Assembly: GCA_023436425.1 (NCBI GenBank)
Contig: JAEZJD010000231.1
Location: forward strand, 1-20,890
Direction of reading: 5' to 3'
Source of the DNA: Bacteroidota bacterium
GTDB lineage: Bacteria; Bacteroidota; Bacteroidia; Chitinophagales; Chitinophagaceae
DNA length: 20,890 nt
In this document: one piece after another, positions 1-6,920 of the stretch
Position numbering within the stretch: position 1 is the first letter of the stretch
Layout of the letters: every line of letters starts with the position of its first letter
Position numbers and translations under genes: made by a program
The notes under the pieces: generated by a model
Databases searched by the model: none
What the model was told of the DNA's origin: nothing
Seen by the model: only the letters and a program-made list of their open reading frames with translations

Positions 1-2
1 CA

Positions 3-86
3 TTTGGTCCGGAGATTACATTTCGCGGACAAACGCATGGCACTTTCAAAATGCTATTTAATCAATTGTACTCGTCGCAGAAATAG
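3..86 (+). CDS. C-terminal tail of an unidentified upstream gene (partial)
   Basis: A reading frame open from the left edge runs 27 codons and ends in TAG at 84-86; the visible tail ends in LFNQLYSSQK. The only reason to treat it as coding is the terminator-like hairpin 27 bases after the stop, on the same strand. A second frame that is open from the edge stops at 59-61 and cannot be excluded. The peptide is too short to recognise, so no function is offered. Confidence 0.3.
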   Translation, partial: FGPEITFRGQTHGTFKMLFNQLYSSQK

Positions 87-108
87 TATACACAGCGAAC
101 CTGCTTCA

Positions 109-139
109 TTTGATGTACCACCGAAACGTGGTACATTTT
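109..139 (+). promoter_or_regulatory. Putative Bacteroidota promoter for cphB, overlapping the hairpin
   Basis: TTTG at 109-112 and TACATTTT at 132-139 are 19 bases apart. This matches the Bacteroidota -33/-7 pattern TTTG and TAnnTTTG with one mismatch at the last base. The start of transcription would fall near 146, about a dozen bases before the ATG at 158. The T-run of the hairpin supplies part of the -7 match, so chance resemblance is possible. Confidence 0.4.
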
Positions 140-143
140 TTTT
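113..143 (+). terminator. Perfect 9-bp hairpin followed by a T-run
   Basis: ATGTACCAC at 113-121 pairs exactly with GTGGTACAT at 128-136 across a 6-base loop, and eight T follow (136-143). This is the form of a Rho-independent terminator and would end the transcript of the gene stopping at 86. The same bases fill the spacer of a promoter-like pair at 109-139, so the inverted repeat could instead, or also, be an operator. Confidence 0.65.
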
Positions 144-157
144 GCTCTATCAATCAT

Positions 158-1051
158 ATGGCTACAAACAAAAAGAAAAAAACATCTCATAGAAAAGCGT
201 CTAATCCAAACTGTCCCACGCCGCAAGGAATATTGTTGATTATTGGTGGCAAAGAAGACAAAGGACAGAAAGAAAAAGAAGAAGAGAATGAAGAATTCAT
301 TGAAGAAGAAATTCTTAAAACTTTTATAGAGCTCACCGGCAAGAAAGATCCATCGATAGGAATAATTACCACAGCGAGCAAGGTAGCCGATGAGCAATTT
401 GCAGATTACAAGAAAGTGTTCCAGGCACAAGGTCTAACAGACATACGCCAGATACATCATGAATCTCGCAATGAAATATTTGATGATGAGCTGCTGGAAC
501 AGGCAAGAAGCTCGGATGCATTTTTCTTTGCCGGTGGCGATCAGTTGCTGCTTACATCCATTTACGGTGGCTCTGAATTTCTTACACTATTGAAGGAAAG
601 ATACATTGCTGAAAAGATTGTGATTGCAGGCACCAGTGCCGGAGCCATGGCAATGTCCACGCCGATGATTTACGCAGGCAACAAAGATGTGCAGCAAATT
701 GCCGGAGAAATTAAGATCACCACAGGTCTCGAGTTTTTAAAAGACGTTTGTATTGATACCCACTTTGTAGATCGCAGCCGCTTTGTGCGGATGGCTCAGG
801 TAATTGTTACAAATCCCAGCAGCATTGGAATGGGAATAGATGAAGACACTGCAATAGTCGTTCGCAATGGCGTGGATGCAGAGGTTATTGGCAATGGAAT
901 GATCATCATTATTGATGGCTTCCACATTCTTGACTCAAATATTCAGGAATTTGGTGAGCAAAAAGTGGTATCGATGCGCAACCTGAGAGTTCACCTGCTG
1001 GGGAAAGGAGAGAAATATTTAATACCACAGGTAAATCCGCCACACAGGTAG
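158..1051 (+). CDS. cphB: Cyanophycinase, peptidase family S51
   Basis: Cytoplasmic serine exopeptidase that degrades cyanophycin (multi-L-arginyl-poly-L-aspartate) to beta-Asp-Arg dipeptides. The protein is 297 aa with no signal peptide. FFFAGGDQ (123-129) is a cyanophycinase hallmark. The nucleophile elbow GTSAGA places Ser160, followed by His202 in DTHF and Glu229 in GIDED. The spacings Ser-His 42 and His-Glu 27 equal those of the Synechocystis triad Ser132/His174/Glu201. An Arg/Lys-rich head (1-20) and a Glu/Lys-rich stretch (34-52) precede the conserved core; the acidic stretch looks like a lineage insertion. The ATG at 158 was chosen because upstream starts in the same frame lie in or before the terminator hairpin. 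It converges on the methyltransferase gene with a 2-base gap. No cyanophycin synthetase is visible; the next pathway enzyme is at the other window end. Confidence 0.93.
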   Translation: MATNKKKKTSHRKASNPNCPTPQGILLIIGGKEDKGQKEKEEENEEFIEEEILKTFIELTGKKDPSIGIITTASKVADEQFADYKKVFQAQGLTDIRQIHHESRNEIFDDELLEQARSSDAFFFAGGDQLLLTSIYGGSEFLTLLKERYIAEKIVIAGTSAGAMAMSTPMIYAGNKDVQQIAGEIKITTGLEFLKDVCIDTHFVDRSRFVRMAQVIVTNPSSIGMGIDEDTAIVVRNGVDAEVIGNGMIIIIDGFHILDSNIQEFGEQKVVSMRNLRVHLLGKGEKYLIPQVNPPHR

Positions 1052-1053
1052 AT

Positions 1054-1806
1054 CTATTTTTTGCCGGCAACAATGTAAATGGCTGGATCGCCTAAGGAAA
1101 ACTTCTTTTTCCGGGGCGTACTGAAAAGGTGTTTCGTTTTTAGCCCCGCTTCGTTGAGCATTTGCTGCATTTCATCCAGTGTGAAAATATAATCCACACC
1201 ATCGATAGTTTCAGTTGCTCCATCGTTTCGAATAACCGTGTGCTCTGATTCTATTCTGGCAGGAAACGGCTGGTACTCGTACGACAAAAGATATTTGTAT
1301 TCATCCACCTGCATCCAATCCTTTGGCTTGAAATGCTTTAGCGCTATTTCGGCGATCATCCAAGACCCCAGAATAAGAACACCGTCGTCCGCTAATACGT
1401 TGCTTATTTTTTTTAATAAAGAAATAGCATCTGTTTTATTGAAAAAGGCAAAGCTGTTACCCATACATATAGCCGCCTGGTACATGCCGGATAACGATGT
1501 ATTCAGAACGTCTGTTGCCGAAGCTTGTACCGGAAGTAAATCTTTTTGCGCAGCAACATTGATCTCATTAATGTACGAAGGCTCATTATCAATGGCAGTA
1601 ACATGGATGCCGTTTCTCGCAAGCTCCAAGGAATGCCGTCCATAGCCACACATGAGATCAAGCAACCGGTCTCCATTTTTCAGGTCTGCAACTTCGATTA
1701 TGAATTCGCATTCGGCTTTCGTCAATCCCGGATGCATCATTTTTTTCCATACATCTTTATACATGCCGCTGAAAAAGGTGTTGTTGATGTTTGGAGAGGA
1801 TGTCAT
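1054..1806 (-). CDS. Class I SAM-dependent methyltransferase
   Basis: A 250-aa protein with the Rossmann-type methyltransferase fold. Motif I is LLDLMCGYGRHSLELA (48-63), and the acidic residue ending strand beta-2 is in AIDNEP (71-76). An AICMGNSFAFF stretch, about 45 residues further on, corresponds to motif IV. The C-terminal half carries a YIFTLDEMQQMLNEAGL segment typical of small-molecule methyltransferases related to the UbiE/YcgJ type. The substrate cannot be told from the sequence. It lies 41 bases downstream of the response regulator on the same strand and may be co-transcribed with it. Convergent with cphB. Confidence 0.85.
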   Translation of the reverse strand: MTSSPNINNTFFSGMYKDVWKKMMHPGLTKAECEFIIEVADLKNGDRLLDLMCGYGRHSLELARNGIHVTAIDNEPSYINEINVAAQKDLLPVQASATDVLNTSLSGMYQAAICMGNSFAFFNKTDAISLLKKISNVLADDGVLILGSWMIAEIALKHFKPKDWMQVDEYKYLLSYEYQPFPARIESEHTVIRNDGATETIDGVDYIFTLDEMQQMLNEAGLKTKHLFSTPRKKKFSLGDPAIYIVAGKK

Positions 1807-1847
1807 AATTGAAATTGGAGCCTTTTAACTGGAAATTGGATAAACCA

Positions 1848-2501
1848 TCACTCGAGCAGTCTGTTTCGCATAGCATACATTACAAGTCCCGCTATGGTTT
1901 TTGCACCAACTTTTTGCTTCATGTTCTGGCGAATGGTTTCTATTGTGCGGGGACTTAGAAATACATCTTTCGATATTTCTTCAGTGGTTTTATCTTCTGA
2001 AATGCATTTTAAGATCTTCAACTCCTTCTCCGAAAATTTTACCGGAGTGGGATAATACTGGCGCACATTTTTTTTGTGCTGAAGCTTTAGCAATACAGCC
2101 TTGTTTACCAGATCGTTAAAGTAAAAATCGTCATTCATACAGGTCAGGATTGCCTGGTAGATTTCATCGGGATCGGTCGTTTTGGTAAGGTATGCATTCG
2201 CTCCCATTTCCATCATTTTTGTAATCATCTCCTGATCGTCATACATTGTGAGCACAATAATTTTAACCCCTTCGTATTCTTTACGAATAAGGTTGATTGC
2301 GTTGACGCCATCGAGCTCAGGCATTCGTATGTCCATTAGCAACACGTCGGGAAGCTTAATTTCCAGCTTATGCATAAGGTCTTTGCCATCTTCAGCCTCC
2401 CACAAAATTTTGAGGAATTCACGTTCTTTCAGGGCCATTTTGATGCCGTCGCGGAATATCTTATGATCATCGGCAATGGCTACCTTGATCGGGGTTGTCA
2501 T
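1848..2501 (-). CDS. NarL/FixJ-family response regulator (orphan)
   Basis: DNA-binding response regulator of 217 aa. An N-terminal receiver domain (about 4-122) has the acidic pair Asp11/Asp12, phospho-acceptor Asp57 in LLMDIRMP, Thr85 and Lys107 in AYLTK. A C-terminal LuxR-type helix-turn-helix follows (about 155-215), with recognition segment SPRTIETIRQNM. It is a clear paralogue of the regulator at 4791-5441: both begin with KVAIADDHKIFR and share the ANxYLxK and AGLVxxA segments. No kinase is encoded on its own side; the nearest is the HisKA_3 kinase across the 650-bp non-coding region, which may phosphorylate both regulators (inference). Confidence 0.93.
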   Translation of the reverse strand: MTTPIKVAIADDHKIFRDGIKMALKEREFLKILWEAEDGKDLMHKLEIKLPDVLLMDIRMPELDGVNAINLIRKEYEGVKIIVLTMYDDQEMITKMMEMGANAYLTKTTDPDEIYQAILTCMNDDFYFNDLVNKAVLLKLQHKKNVRQYYPTPVKFSEKELKILKCISEDKTTEEISKDVFLSPRTIETIRQNMKQKVGAKTIAGLVMYAMRNRLLE

Positions 2502-2543
2502 TGGAAATTGGTTTTAATTAATTGTCTTATAAGCAGATAAAGA

Positions 2544-2551
2544 CAAAACTA
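2544..2551 (-). promoter_or_regulatory. Putative -7 element upstream of the orphan response regulator
   Basis: On the minus strand these bases read TAGTTTTG, an exact TAnnTTTG match, 43 bases before the ATG at 2501. The -33 position has only a TTTC with a 15-base spacer, so support comes from the -7 box and its position alone. Confidence 0.4.
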
Positions 2552-2768
2552 ATCGTTTTTATTTTTGAAAGTAAATATTTACGACGTAATTTTTATGGTA
2601 CCGCTCCGTCGATACACGTAAGGTTTCGACGCTTCCAATCGTACATTTACGAGCGATGAAAGCGTCAGTTCGGACAGATTGAAAAACCTGTGTCAGCAAA
2701 ACATCACTGCAACTACTTTTATGTAATCAACTCTTCTAATGAACACAAAATGTGTTTGAAATCAATGA

Positions 2769-2987
2769 TTTTCCACCTCAGAACAGCTCAAAAGTTTTTT
2801 TTGTTTCAAGCACCTTCCATGCACAGGTTTTTCCACAATTGTGAATTATTGCTTGCAGGTGAATAGTAATTTTACTATGTTTGCGTAGAACATTTACGCT
2901 TTTTGACCTAGTAAGGATACGTGCAAAAATTAGCTCAAAGCCTTGCCTGTAGAAGGTTTCAGTAAGAAAAACAAGATGTTATCCACA
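2769..2987. other. Cluster of DnaA-box-like sequences (possible oriC or DnaA-regulated site)
   Basis: TTATCCACA at 2979-2987 is a perfect E. coli-type DnaA box (TTATNCACA). TTTTCCACA at 2829-2837 differs at one base, TGTGAATTA at 2840-2848 is a one-mismatch box on the other strand, and TTTTCCACC at 2769-2777 differs at two. The middle two form an inverted pair around the palindrome CACAATTGTG (2835-2844). All lie in AT-rich non-coding DNA. Against an origin call: only one perfect box, and no dnaA, dnaN or other replication gene nearby, although Bacteroidota origins need not adjoin dnaA. Confidence 0.25.
2853..2883 (+). promoter_or_regulatory. Putative promoter driving a long leader or small RNA
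   Basis: TTG at 2853-2855 and TATGTTTG at 2876-2883, an exact TAnnTTTG box, are separated by 20 bases. This is one of the better promoter matches in the window. Transcription would start near 2890, about 260 bases before the first possible start codon of the 7TM gene at 3153 and about 250 bases before the hairpin at 3141. Confidence 0.5.
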
Positions 2988-3140
2988 GAATAGCACTTGA
3001 GAACGAATCTGATCCTGACAACTTTTACAGTCCAAAAAAACTTACTGTATGGTAACGAAGAAAGTTTACAGAGCCTTCCCTCCTACATCGAACGACTACA
3101 TTTGGTGGGATCAAGACTAAGAATTTAGAATTCTGGTAAA

Positions 3141-3185
3141 GGTTTTCTATATTTGGCAAAAACCAAAACTATAGAAAACCTTTTT
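3141..3185 (+). terminator. Terminator-like hairpin overlapping the start of the 7TM gene
   Basis: GGTTTTCTATA (3141-3151) pairs perfectly with TATAGAAAACC (3170-3180), and inside it TTTGG pairs with CCAAA around a CAAAAA loop. That gives 16 base pairs with a two-base bulge, followed by five T at 3181-3185. This is the shape of an intrinsic terminator. It covers the TTG at 3153 and also contains TATATTTG (3148-3155), an exact -7 box. It could end a short RNA started near 2890, act as an attenuator, or hide the start codon. Confidence 0.5.
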
Positions 3186-3851
3186 AATTACTTAGCGTTC
3201 TATTCCGATCTGTTGCCCGTCTTTTTCTTCTTCTTATTTTATAGTAAAAGTAAGTCTCAGAAAGGGTTGTGGATCATTTTGGCTTATTGCATTTACGATT
3301 TCCTTACCAACTTGGGCCTTCTTTATCTTTCTCAAAAACACATCAATCGTTTTTTATATTCCTCTTTTACATTCATTGAGTTTAGCTTGTTTGCGTGGGT
3401 GCTTTTCACAATCATAAAAAACCAGCGGTTTAAGAAAGTTCTAATGGCGCTGAGTGTCGCATTTATTGTTTTCCTGTTTGCGTATAACATGCTAACGAAA
3501 GTGAATGCCTTTGATTCGATTCCTATTGGGATTGAAACAATTCTAATCCTTGTGTTTTCCTTTTACTACCTGTTCGAACAGATTAACGATACATCCACTT
3601 TATTTATTTATTCGAAATTTTCTTTTTGGGTGATTCTGGGAATTCTTCTGTACCTGGCAGGTTCATTCTTCATTTATATTTTTTCCAATCAGCTTCTCTC
3701 TGAACATCGGGATGAGGAAGTGGCTAAGTATTGGATGATTACCAATGTTTTTTCGATTTTGAAGAATATCTTTTTCGTTATAGCCATTATGGTTAACACC
3801 AATCGTCCGCCTAAGAAAAACATCGGGTTTGCACTTTATAATCTAAACTGA
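3153..3851 (+). CDS. Seven-transmembrane protein of unknown function
   Basis: Not a family I can name. The 232-aa product has seven hydrophobic segments, at about 12-31, 38-59, 66-89, 93-114, 122-144, 150-180 and 191-214, with a short basic tail. There is no signal peptide and no soluble domain. No ATG occurs before residue 97, so the TTG at 3153 is the best start: the first TM begins only a dozen residues later and an in-frame TAG lies at 3126-3128. The gene is 15 bases ahead of a histidine kinase that has a single TM and almost no sensory part, followed by a response regulator. The context suggests a receptor or membrane partner for that kinase. That role is inference. Confidence 0.75.
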   Translation: MAKTKTIENLFNYLAFYSDLLPVFFFFLFYSKSKSQKGLWIILAYCIYDFLTNLGLLYLSQKHINRFLYSSFTFIEFSLFAWVLFTIIKNQRFKKVLMALSVAFIVFLFAYNMLTKVNAFDSIPIGIETILILVFSFYYLFEQINDTSTLFIYSKFSFWVILGILLYLAGSFFIYIFSNQLLSEHRDEEVAKYWMITNVFSILKNIFFVIAIMVNTNRPPKKNIGFALYNLN

Positions 3852-3866
3852 TGTAACGCCAACAAA

Positions 3867-4721
3867 ATGATCTTGCTTCAAATTACAAGTGGAATTTCTC
3901 TAATGGTTTTCCTCGGCACATTGGGCATGCTGGTGTTGACTATTGGATTAATTCTTTTCATAATTTTTCATCAGCGAAAAGTAATTCGGTACCAGCTTCG
4001 GCTTCAGCAAATGGAGCAGCAACAGCAGAAGCTCTTGCTAAACGCATCCATTCGTATGCAGGAAGAAGAGCGCCAGCGTATAGCCGCCGATCTGCACGAT
4101 GATGCGGGACCACTGCTCGCTACCGCCCGACTATATTTGAACGAGAACCTCGTAAATCAGGACAAGGTAACCCAGTTACAATCCATTTATCAGGCGAGGC
4201 AAATTTTGGACGACACGATTCAACTTGTACGAAACATTAGCCATAGCCTAATGCCGCCGACATTAAAAAACTTCGGGCTCGAATCTGCTATCAATGACCT
4301 TTTTCAAAAGATCAGCGGTTCCGGATCTCTCAATGCCAGCAGCCGTTTTCATGATTATGCAGAGCGCTTAAAGTCAGATAAAGAGCTGATGATCTTTCGT
4401 ATAGTTCAGGAGTTAATTAATAACATTTTAAAGCACAGTAGCTCCAGCTTCATTCACCTCACGCAAAACATGCAGAACGGAAGTTTTATTCTCCGCATTC
4501 ATCACGACGGCAGAGGCATTGTGCAGGCAGATTTTGATAAGTTAAATAAAAGCAACATCGGGCTCGGGTTGAAAAACATCAGCAGCAGGTTGAAAATTGC
4601 GCATGGCAGAATTCATTTTGAAAAAGACTCCTCTCAAACTTATTATAAGATCACTGTTGAAATACCTAAAGAAGATCCCTTCGAAATCATGACCGGAGAG
4701 CTTGTAAATCTCGAGGGATAA
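3867..4721 (+). CDS. NarX/DesK-type sensor histidine kinase without a sensor domain
   Basis: Inner-membrane histidine kinase of 284 aa. One TM segment (about 9-34) is followed by a Gln-rich coiled coil (40-68), then a HisKA_3 dimerisation domain with EEERQRIAADLHDDAGP carrying the phospho-acceptor His77. The HATPase domain shows the N box ELINNILKH (182-190), the DGRG box (214-217) and the GLGL box (232-235). No PAS, HAMP, Cache or other input domain exists, and fewer than ten residues can face the outside. It sits 15 bases after the 7TM gene and about 70 bases before the response regulator. Its cognate regulator is probably 4791-5441 and perhaps also 1848-2501. Confidence 0.92.
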   Translation: MILLQITSGISLMVFLGTLGMLVLTIGLILFIIFHQRKVIRYQLRLQQMEQQQQKLLLNASIRMQEEERQRIAADLHDDAGPLLATARLYLNENLVNQDKVTQLQSIYQARQILDDTIQLVRNISHSLMPPTLKNFGLESAINDLFQKISGSGSLNASSRFHDYAERLKSDKELMIFRIVQELINNILKHSSSSFIHLTQNMQNGSFILRIHHDGRGIVQADFDKLNKSNIGLGLKNISSRLKIAHGRIHFEKDSSQTYYKITVEIPKEDPFEIMTGELVNLEG

Positions 4722-4744
4722 CACCTGGTCTGCTGAATATTTTA

Positions 4745-4773
4745 TTTGTTGTAAAACAGTTTATCTAATTTCG
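4745..4773 (+). promoter_or_regulatory. Putative promoter for the second response regulator
   Basis: TTTG at 4745-4748 and TAATTTCG at 4766-4773 are 17 bases apart, with one mismatch to TAnnTTTG. The start of transcription would be near 4780, about ten bases before the ATG at 4791. The regulator may therefore be expressed independently of the kinase as well as by read-through. Confidence 0.45.
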
Positions 4774-4790
4774 TGGCGTAGTAAAATCCA

Positions 4791-5441
4791 ATGGAAGTTA
4801 TCAAAGTAGCGATAGCAGACGATCACAAGATTTTTCGCAAAGGAGTCATTCTTTCACTTCGTCCGTTTACCAATATAAAATTTGTTCTAGAAGCTGAAAA
4901 TGGAGAAGAACTGCTCGCCGGCATAGACGAAGCAAAGCCTGATGTAGTGTTGATGGATTTGCGTATGCCTCAAAAAGATGGCATCGAAACTACAAAGGTG
5001 CTAAGCAAAAGCTATCCTGGCATTTCCGTTCTTGTGCTAAGTATGTTTGAAGATGAACGCTTTGTGTCGCACATGATGGAGAATGGTGCCAACGGTTACC
5101 TTTTAAAAAACGCTGAGCCGCAGGAAATCAGGCGGGCTATTATGGATGTGCATGAGAAAGGTTATTACCTCAACAATTTTGTTAATCGCATATTGCTGAA
5201 GAAAGCGCATGCGAAGCAAAAAGTGATTCCTTCGCTCAACAACGAAATAACGCTTAGTGAGAAGGAAAGAGATGTGCTGAAGTTTATCTGCATGGAATTT
5301 ACAGCGCAGGAAATAGCCCAAAAGATGGAAATAAGTCCGCGAACAGTGGAGGCAATTAAGGACAGGCTGATGGAACGTTTTGGCAGTAAAAACACTGCCG
5401 GTTTGGTTTTCTTTGCCGTCAAGAATAACTTAGTTGACTGA
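4791..5441 (+). CDS. NarL/FixJ-family response regulator
   Basis: DNA-binding regulator of 216 aa, likely partner of the kinase just upstream. The receiver domain (about 3-120) has Asp10/Asp11, phospho-acceptor Asp56 in VLMDLRMP, Ser84 and Lys106 in GYLLK. A LuxR-type helix-turn-helix (about 152-210) includes ISPRTVEAIKDRL. It is a close paralogue of the regulator at 1848-2501, so the pair probably arose by duplication. The gene converges on the CoA-transferase operon with 19 bases between stops and no terminator visible in that gap. Confidence 0.94.
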   Translation: MEVIKVAIADDHKIFRKGVILSLRPFTNIKFVLEAENGEELLAGIDEAKPDVVLMDLRMPQKDGIETTKVLSKSYPGISVLVLSMFEDERFVSHMMENGANGYLLKNAEPQEIRRAIMDVHEKGYYLNNFVNRILLKKAHAKQKVIPSLNNEITLSEKERDVLKFICMEFTAQEIAQKMEISPRTVEAIKDRLMERFGSKNTAGLVFFAVKNNLVD

Positions 5442-5460
5442 GAACGACCGTGCTTCGATT

Positions 5461-6114
5461 TCAGATCATTTCAGGAATTTCACCCTCGACAATTAATTTA
5501 CCAGCAGTTTTCGATTTAATTTCTTCCACCGAAACGCCAGGTGCTCGTTCCAAAAGTTTAAAGCCGTTTTTTGTCACATCAAGTACGGCTAACTCCGTTA
5601 CCACTTTTTTCACGCAACCGACGCCTGTTAATGGAAGTGTGCACTTTGGCAATAGTTTGGATTCTCCTTTCGGATTTGTATGCATCATTGCTACAATTAT
5701 GTTCCTCGCACTGGCAACTAAGTCCATTGCGCCACCCATTCCTTTTACCATCTTGCCAGGGATTTTCCAATTGGCGATGTCACCATTTTCACTCACCTCC
5801 ATTGCTCCCAAAACCGTCAGATCAATCTTACCGGCTCTGATCATTCCAAAGCTTTCTGCGCTGTCAAAGAAAGCGCCGCCCGGCAAAATTGTTACTGTTT
5901 CTTTTCCTGCATTAATCAGGTCTGCATCGATTTCTCCTGCTGTCGGGTAAGGTCCCATGCCCAAGATGCCGTTCTCACTTTGCAACATGATAAACATTCC
6001 ATCGGGGATATAATTGGCAACAAGAGTAGGAATGCCAATCCCAAGGTTTACATACATTCCGTCCTGCAATTCCTTTGCTATTCGTTTAGCGATTCCAAGT
6101 TTATCTAAAGCCAT
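5461..6114 (-). CDS. scoB: 3-oxoacid CoA-transferase, subunit B
   Basis: Beta subunit of a family I CoA-transferase that moves CoA from succinyl-CoA (or another acyl-CoA) to acetoacetate or a related 3-oxoacid in the cytoplasm. It is 217 aa, the usual length. The NLGIGIPT segment (23-30) and the catalytic Glu47 in QSENGILGMGP are present; this glutamate forms the glutamyl-CoA intermediate in the family. GGAMDLV and PLTGVGCVKKVVTELAV are also typical of AtoA/ScoB proteins. It follows subunit A by 54 bases on the same strand and is the last gene of the minus-strand run. ScoAB and AtoDA cannot be told apart from sequence alone. Confidence 0.93.
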   Translation of the reverse strand: MALDKLGIAKRIAKELQDGMYVNLGIGIPTLVANYIPDGMFIMLQSENGILGMGPYPTAGEIDADLINAGKETVTILPGGAFFDSAESFGMIRAGKIDLTVLGAMEVSENGDIANWKIPGKMVKGMGGAMDLVASARNIIVAMMHTNPKGESKLLPKCTLPLTGVGCVKKVVTELAVLDVTKNGFKLLERAPGVSVEEIKSKTAGKLIVEGEIPEMI

Positions 6115-6168
6115 AAAGCAGTTTAGAGTTTATATTTTATAGTGTGTGTTCCATTCGCCCATTAATCA

Positions 6169-6873
6169 TCAATCATTCGTCATTAGTCTCACAGTTCTTC
6201 GCTCAATTCTTTTTTCGTAATTACTTCCCTGATAAATACGATGTACATAAACACTGGCTACATCAATTGCATCGGGATCGAGTTCACCAGGATTTACCAG
6301 TTCTTCCACTTCAGCAACAGTGATGGTGCCGGCTTTCGCCATTGATGTTGAAAAGTTTTTAGTTGTTTTCTGAAAGATCAAATTGCCATACCGATCACCT
6401 TTCCACGCTTTTACGAAAGCATAATCCGCGTGAATGGCATGCTCCATTAAATATTTTTTTCCATTGAATTCCCGCACTTCTTTTCCCTCGCCCACCTCAG
6501 TTCCATAACCCGCCGGCGTGAAAAACGCAGGAATACCCATTGCCGCCATTTGGATTCGCGTAGCTAGTGTGCCCTGCGGCACAAGGTCTACTTCCAACTC
6601 ACCACTTAACAACTGTCTCTCGAACTCACCATTTTCGCCAACATAAGAGCTGATCATTTTTTTTATCTGCTTTGTCTGCAGCAGCAGCCCAAGTCCAAAA
6701 TCATCTACACCTGCATTATTGGAAATACACGTAAGGTTTTTTACACCTTTATTTAGCAAAGCAGCAATCGAATTTTCGGGAATGCCGCACAATCCGAATC
6801 CCCCAAGCATAATCGTCGCACCATCTTGTACATCATAAATAGCTTCAGCAGCAGAAGCAAAAATTTTATTCAT
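6169..6873 (-). CDS. scoA: 3-oxoacid CoA-transferase, subunit A
   Basis: Alpha subunit of the same family I CoA-transferase as the next gene. It is 234 aa. The CoA-binding GGFGLCGIPE loop is at 24-33, followed by NNAGVDDFGLG and VPQGTLATRIQ. FFTPAGYGTEVGEGKEV and KAWKGDRYGNLIF are characteristic of SCOT alpha subunits. The start ATG is preceded by a minus-strand TAAATTTG box, so the pair may have its own promoter although it follows the coaBC cluster by only 47 bases. Likely role: ketone-body or branched-chain/leucine-derived acetoacetate use, feeding acetyl-CoA (inference). Confidence 0.93.
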   Translation of the reverse strand: MNKIFASAAEAIYDVQDGATIMLGGFGLCGIPENSIAALLNKGVKNLTCISNNAGVDDFGLGLLLQTKQIKKMISSYVGENGEFERQLLSGELEVDLVPQGTLATRIQMAAMGIPAFFTPAGYGTEVGEGKEVREFNGKKYLMEHAIHADYAFVKAWKGDRYGNLIFQKTTKNFSTSMAKAGTITVAEVEELVNPGELDPDAIDVASVYVHRIYQGSNYEKRIERRTVRLMTND

Positions 6874-6889
6874 CGCCTTTGTTTTGAAT

Positions 6890-6897
6890 CAAATTTA
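6890..6897 (-). promoter_or_regulatory. Putative -7 element for scoAB
   Basis: Read on the minus strand these bases are TAAATTTG, an exact TAnnTTTG box 16 bases before the scoA start codon. No clear TTTG is found at the -33 position. Confidence 0.4.
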
Positions 6898-6920
6898 AAA
6901 CTAGCGTGGGAAAGAGACTC

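Larger units (their letters stand above)
2502..3152. other. 650-bp non-coding region between divergent regulatory genes
   Basis: No convincing reading frame on either strand. Visible contents are as follows. There is a minus-strand -7 box at 2544-2551, and on the plus strand a TATTTTTG box at 2560-2567. GTAAATATTTAC at 2571-2582 is a perfect 12-bp palindrome. Variants of TTTACG recur near 2579, 2647 and 2893. DnaA-box-like sequences lie at 2769-2987, with a promoter-like pair at 2853-2883. Small hairpins include TACAGT/ACTGTA near 3026-3050 and AGAATT-TAG-AATTCT at 3120-3134. A large terminator-like hairpin begins at 3141. The length is far more than two promoters need, which suggests a structured leader, a small RNA or an origin-like element; none is proven. 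Confidence 0.6.

Noticed and set aside
62..430. Minus-strand open frame of 122 codons opposite the start of cyanophycinase
   Set aside because: It is antisense to a gene with a verified catalytic triad, crosses the hairpin, and its product is a Phe-rich artefact of the AAG/GAA-rich opposite strand.
1807..2512. Shared CCAATTTCCA-type stretch before the methyltransferase and before the response regulator
   Set aside because: Only about ten AT-rich bases match, with no further copies recognised; too short to call a repeat or operator.
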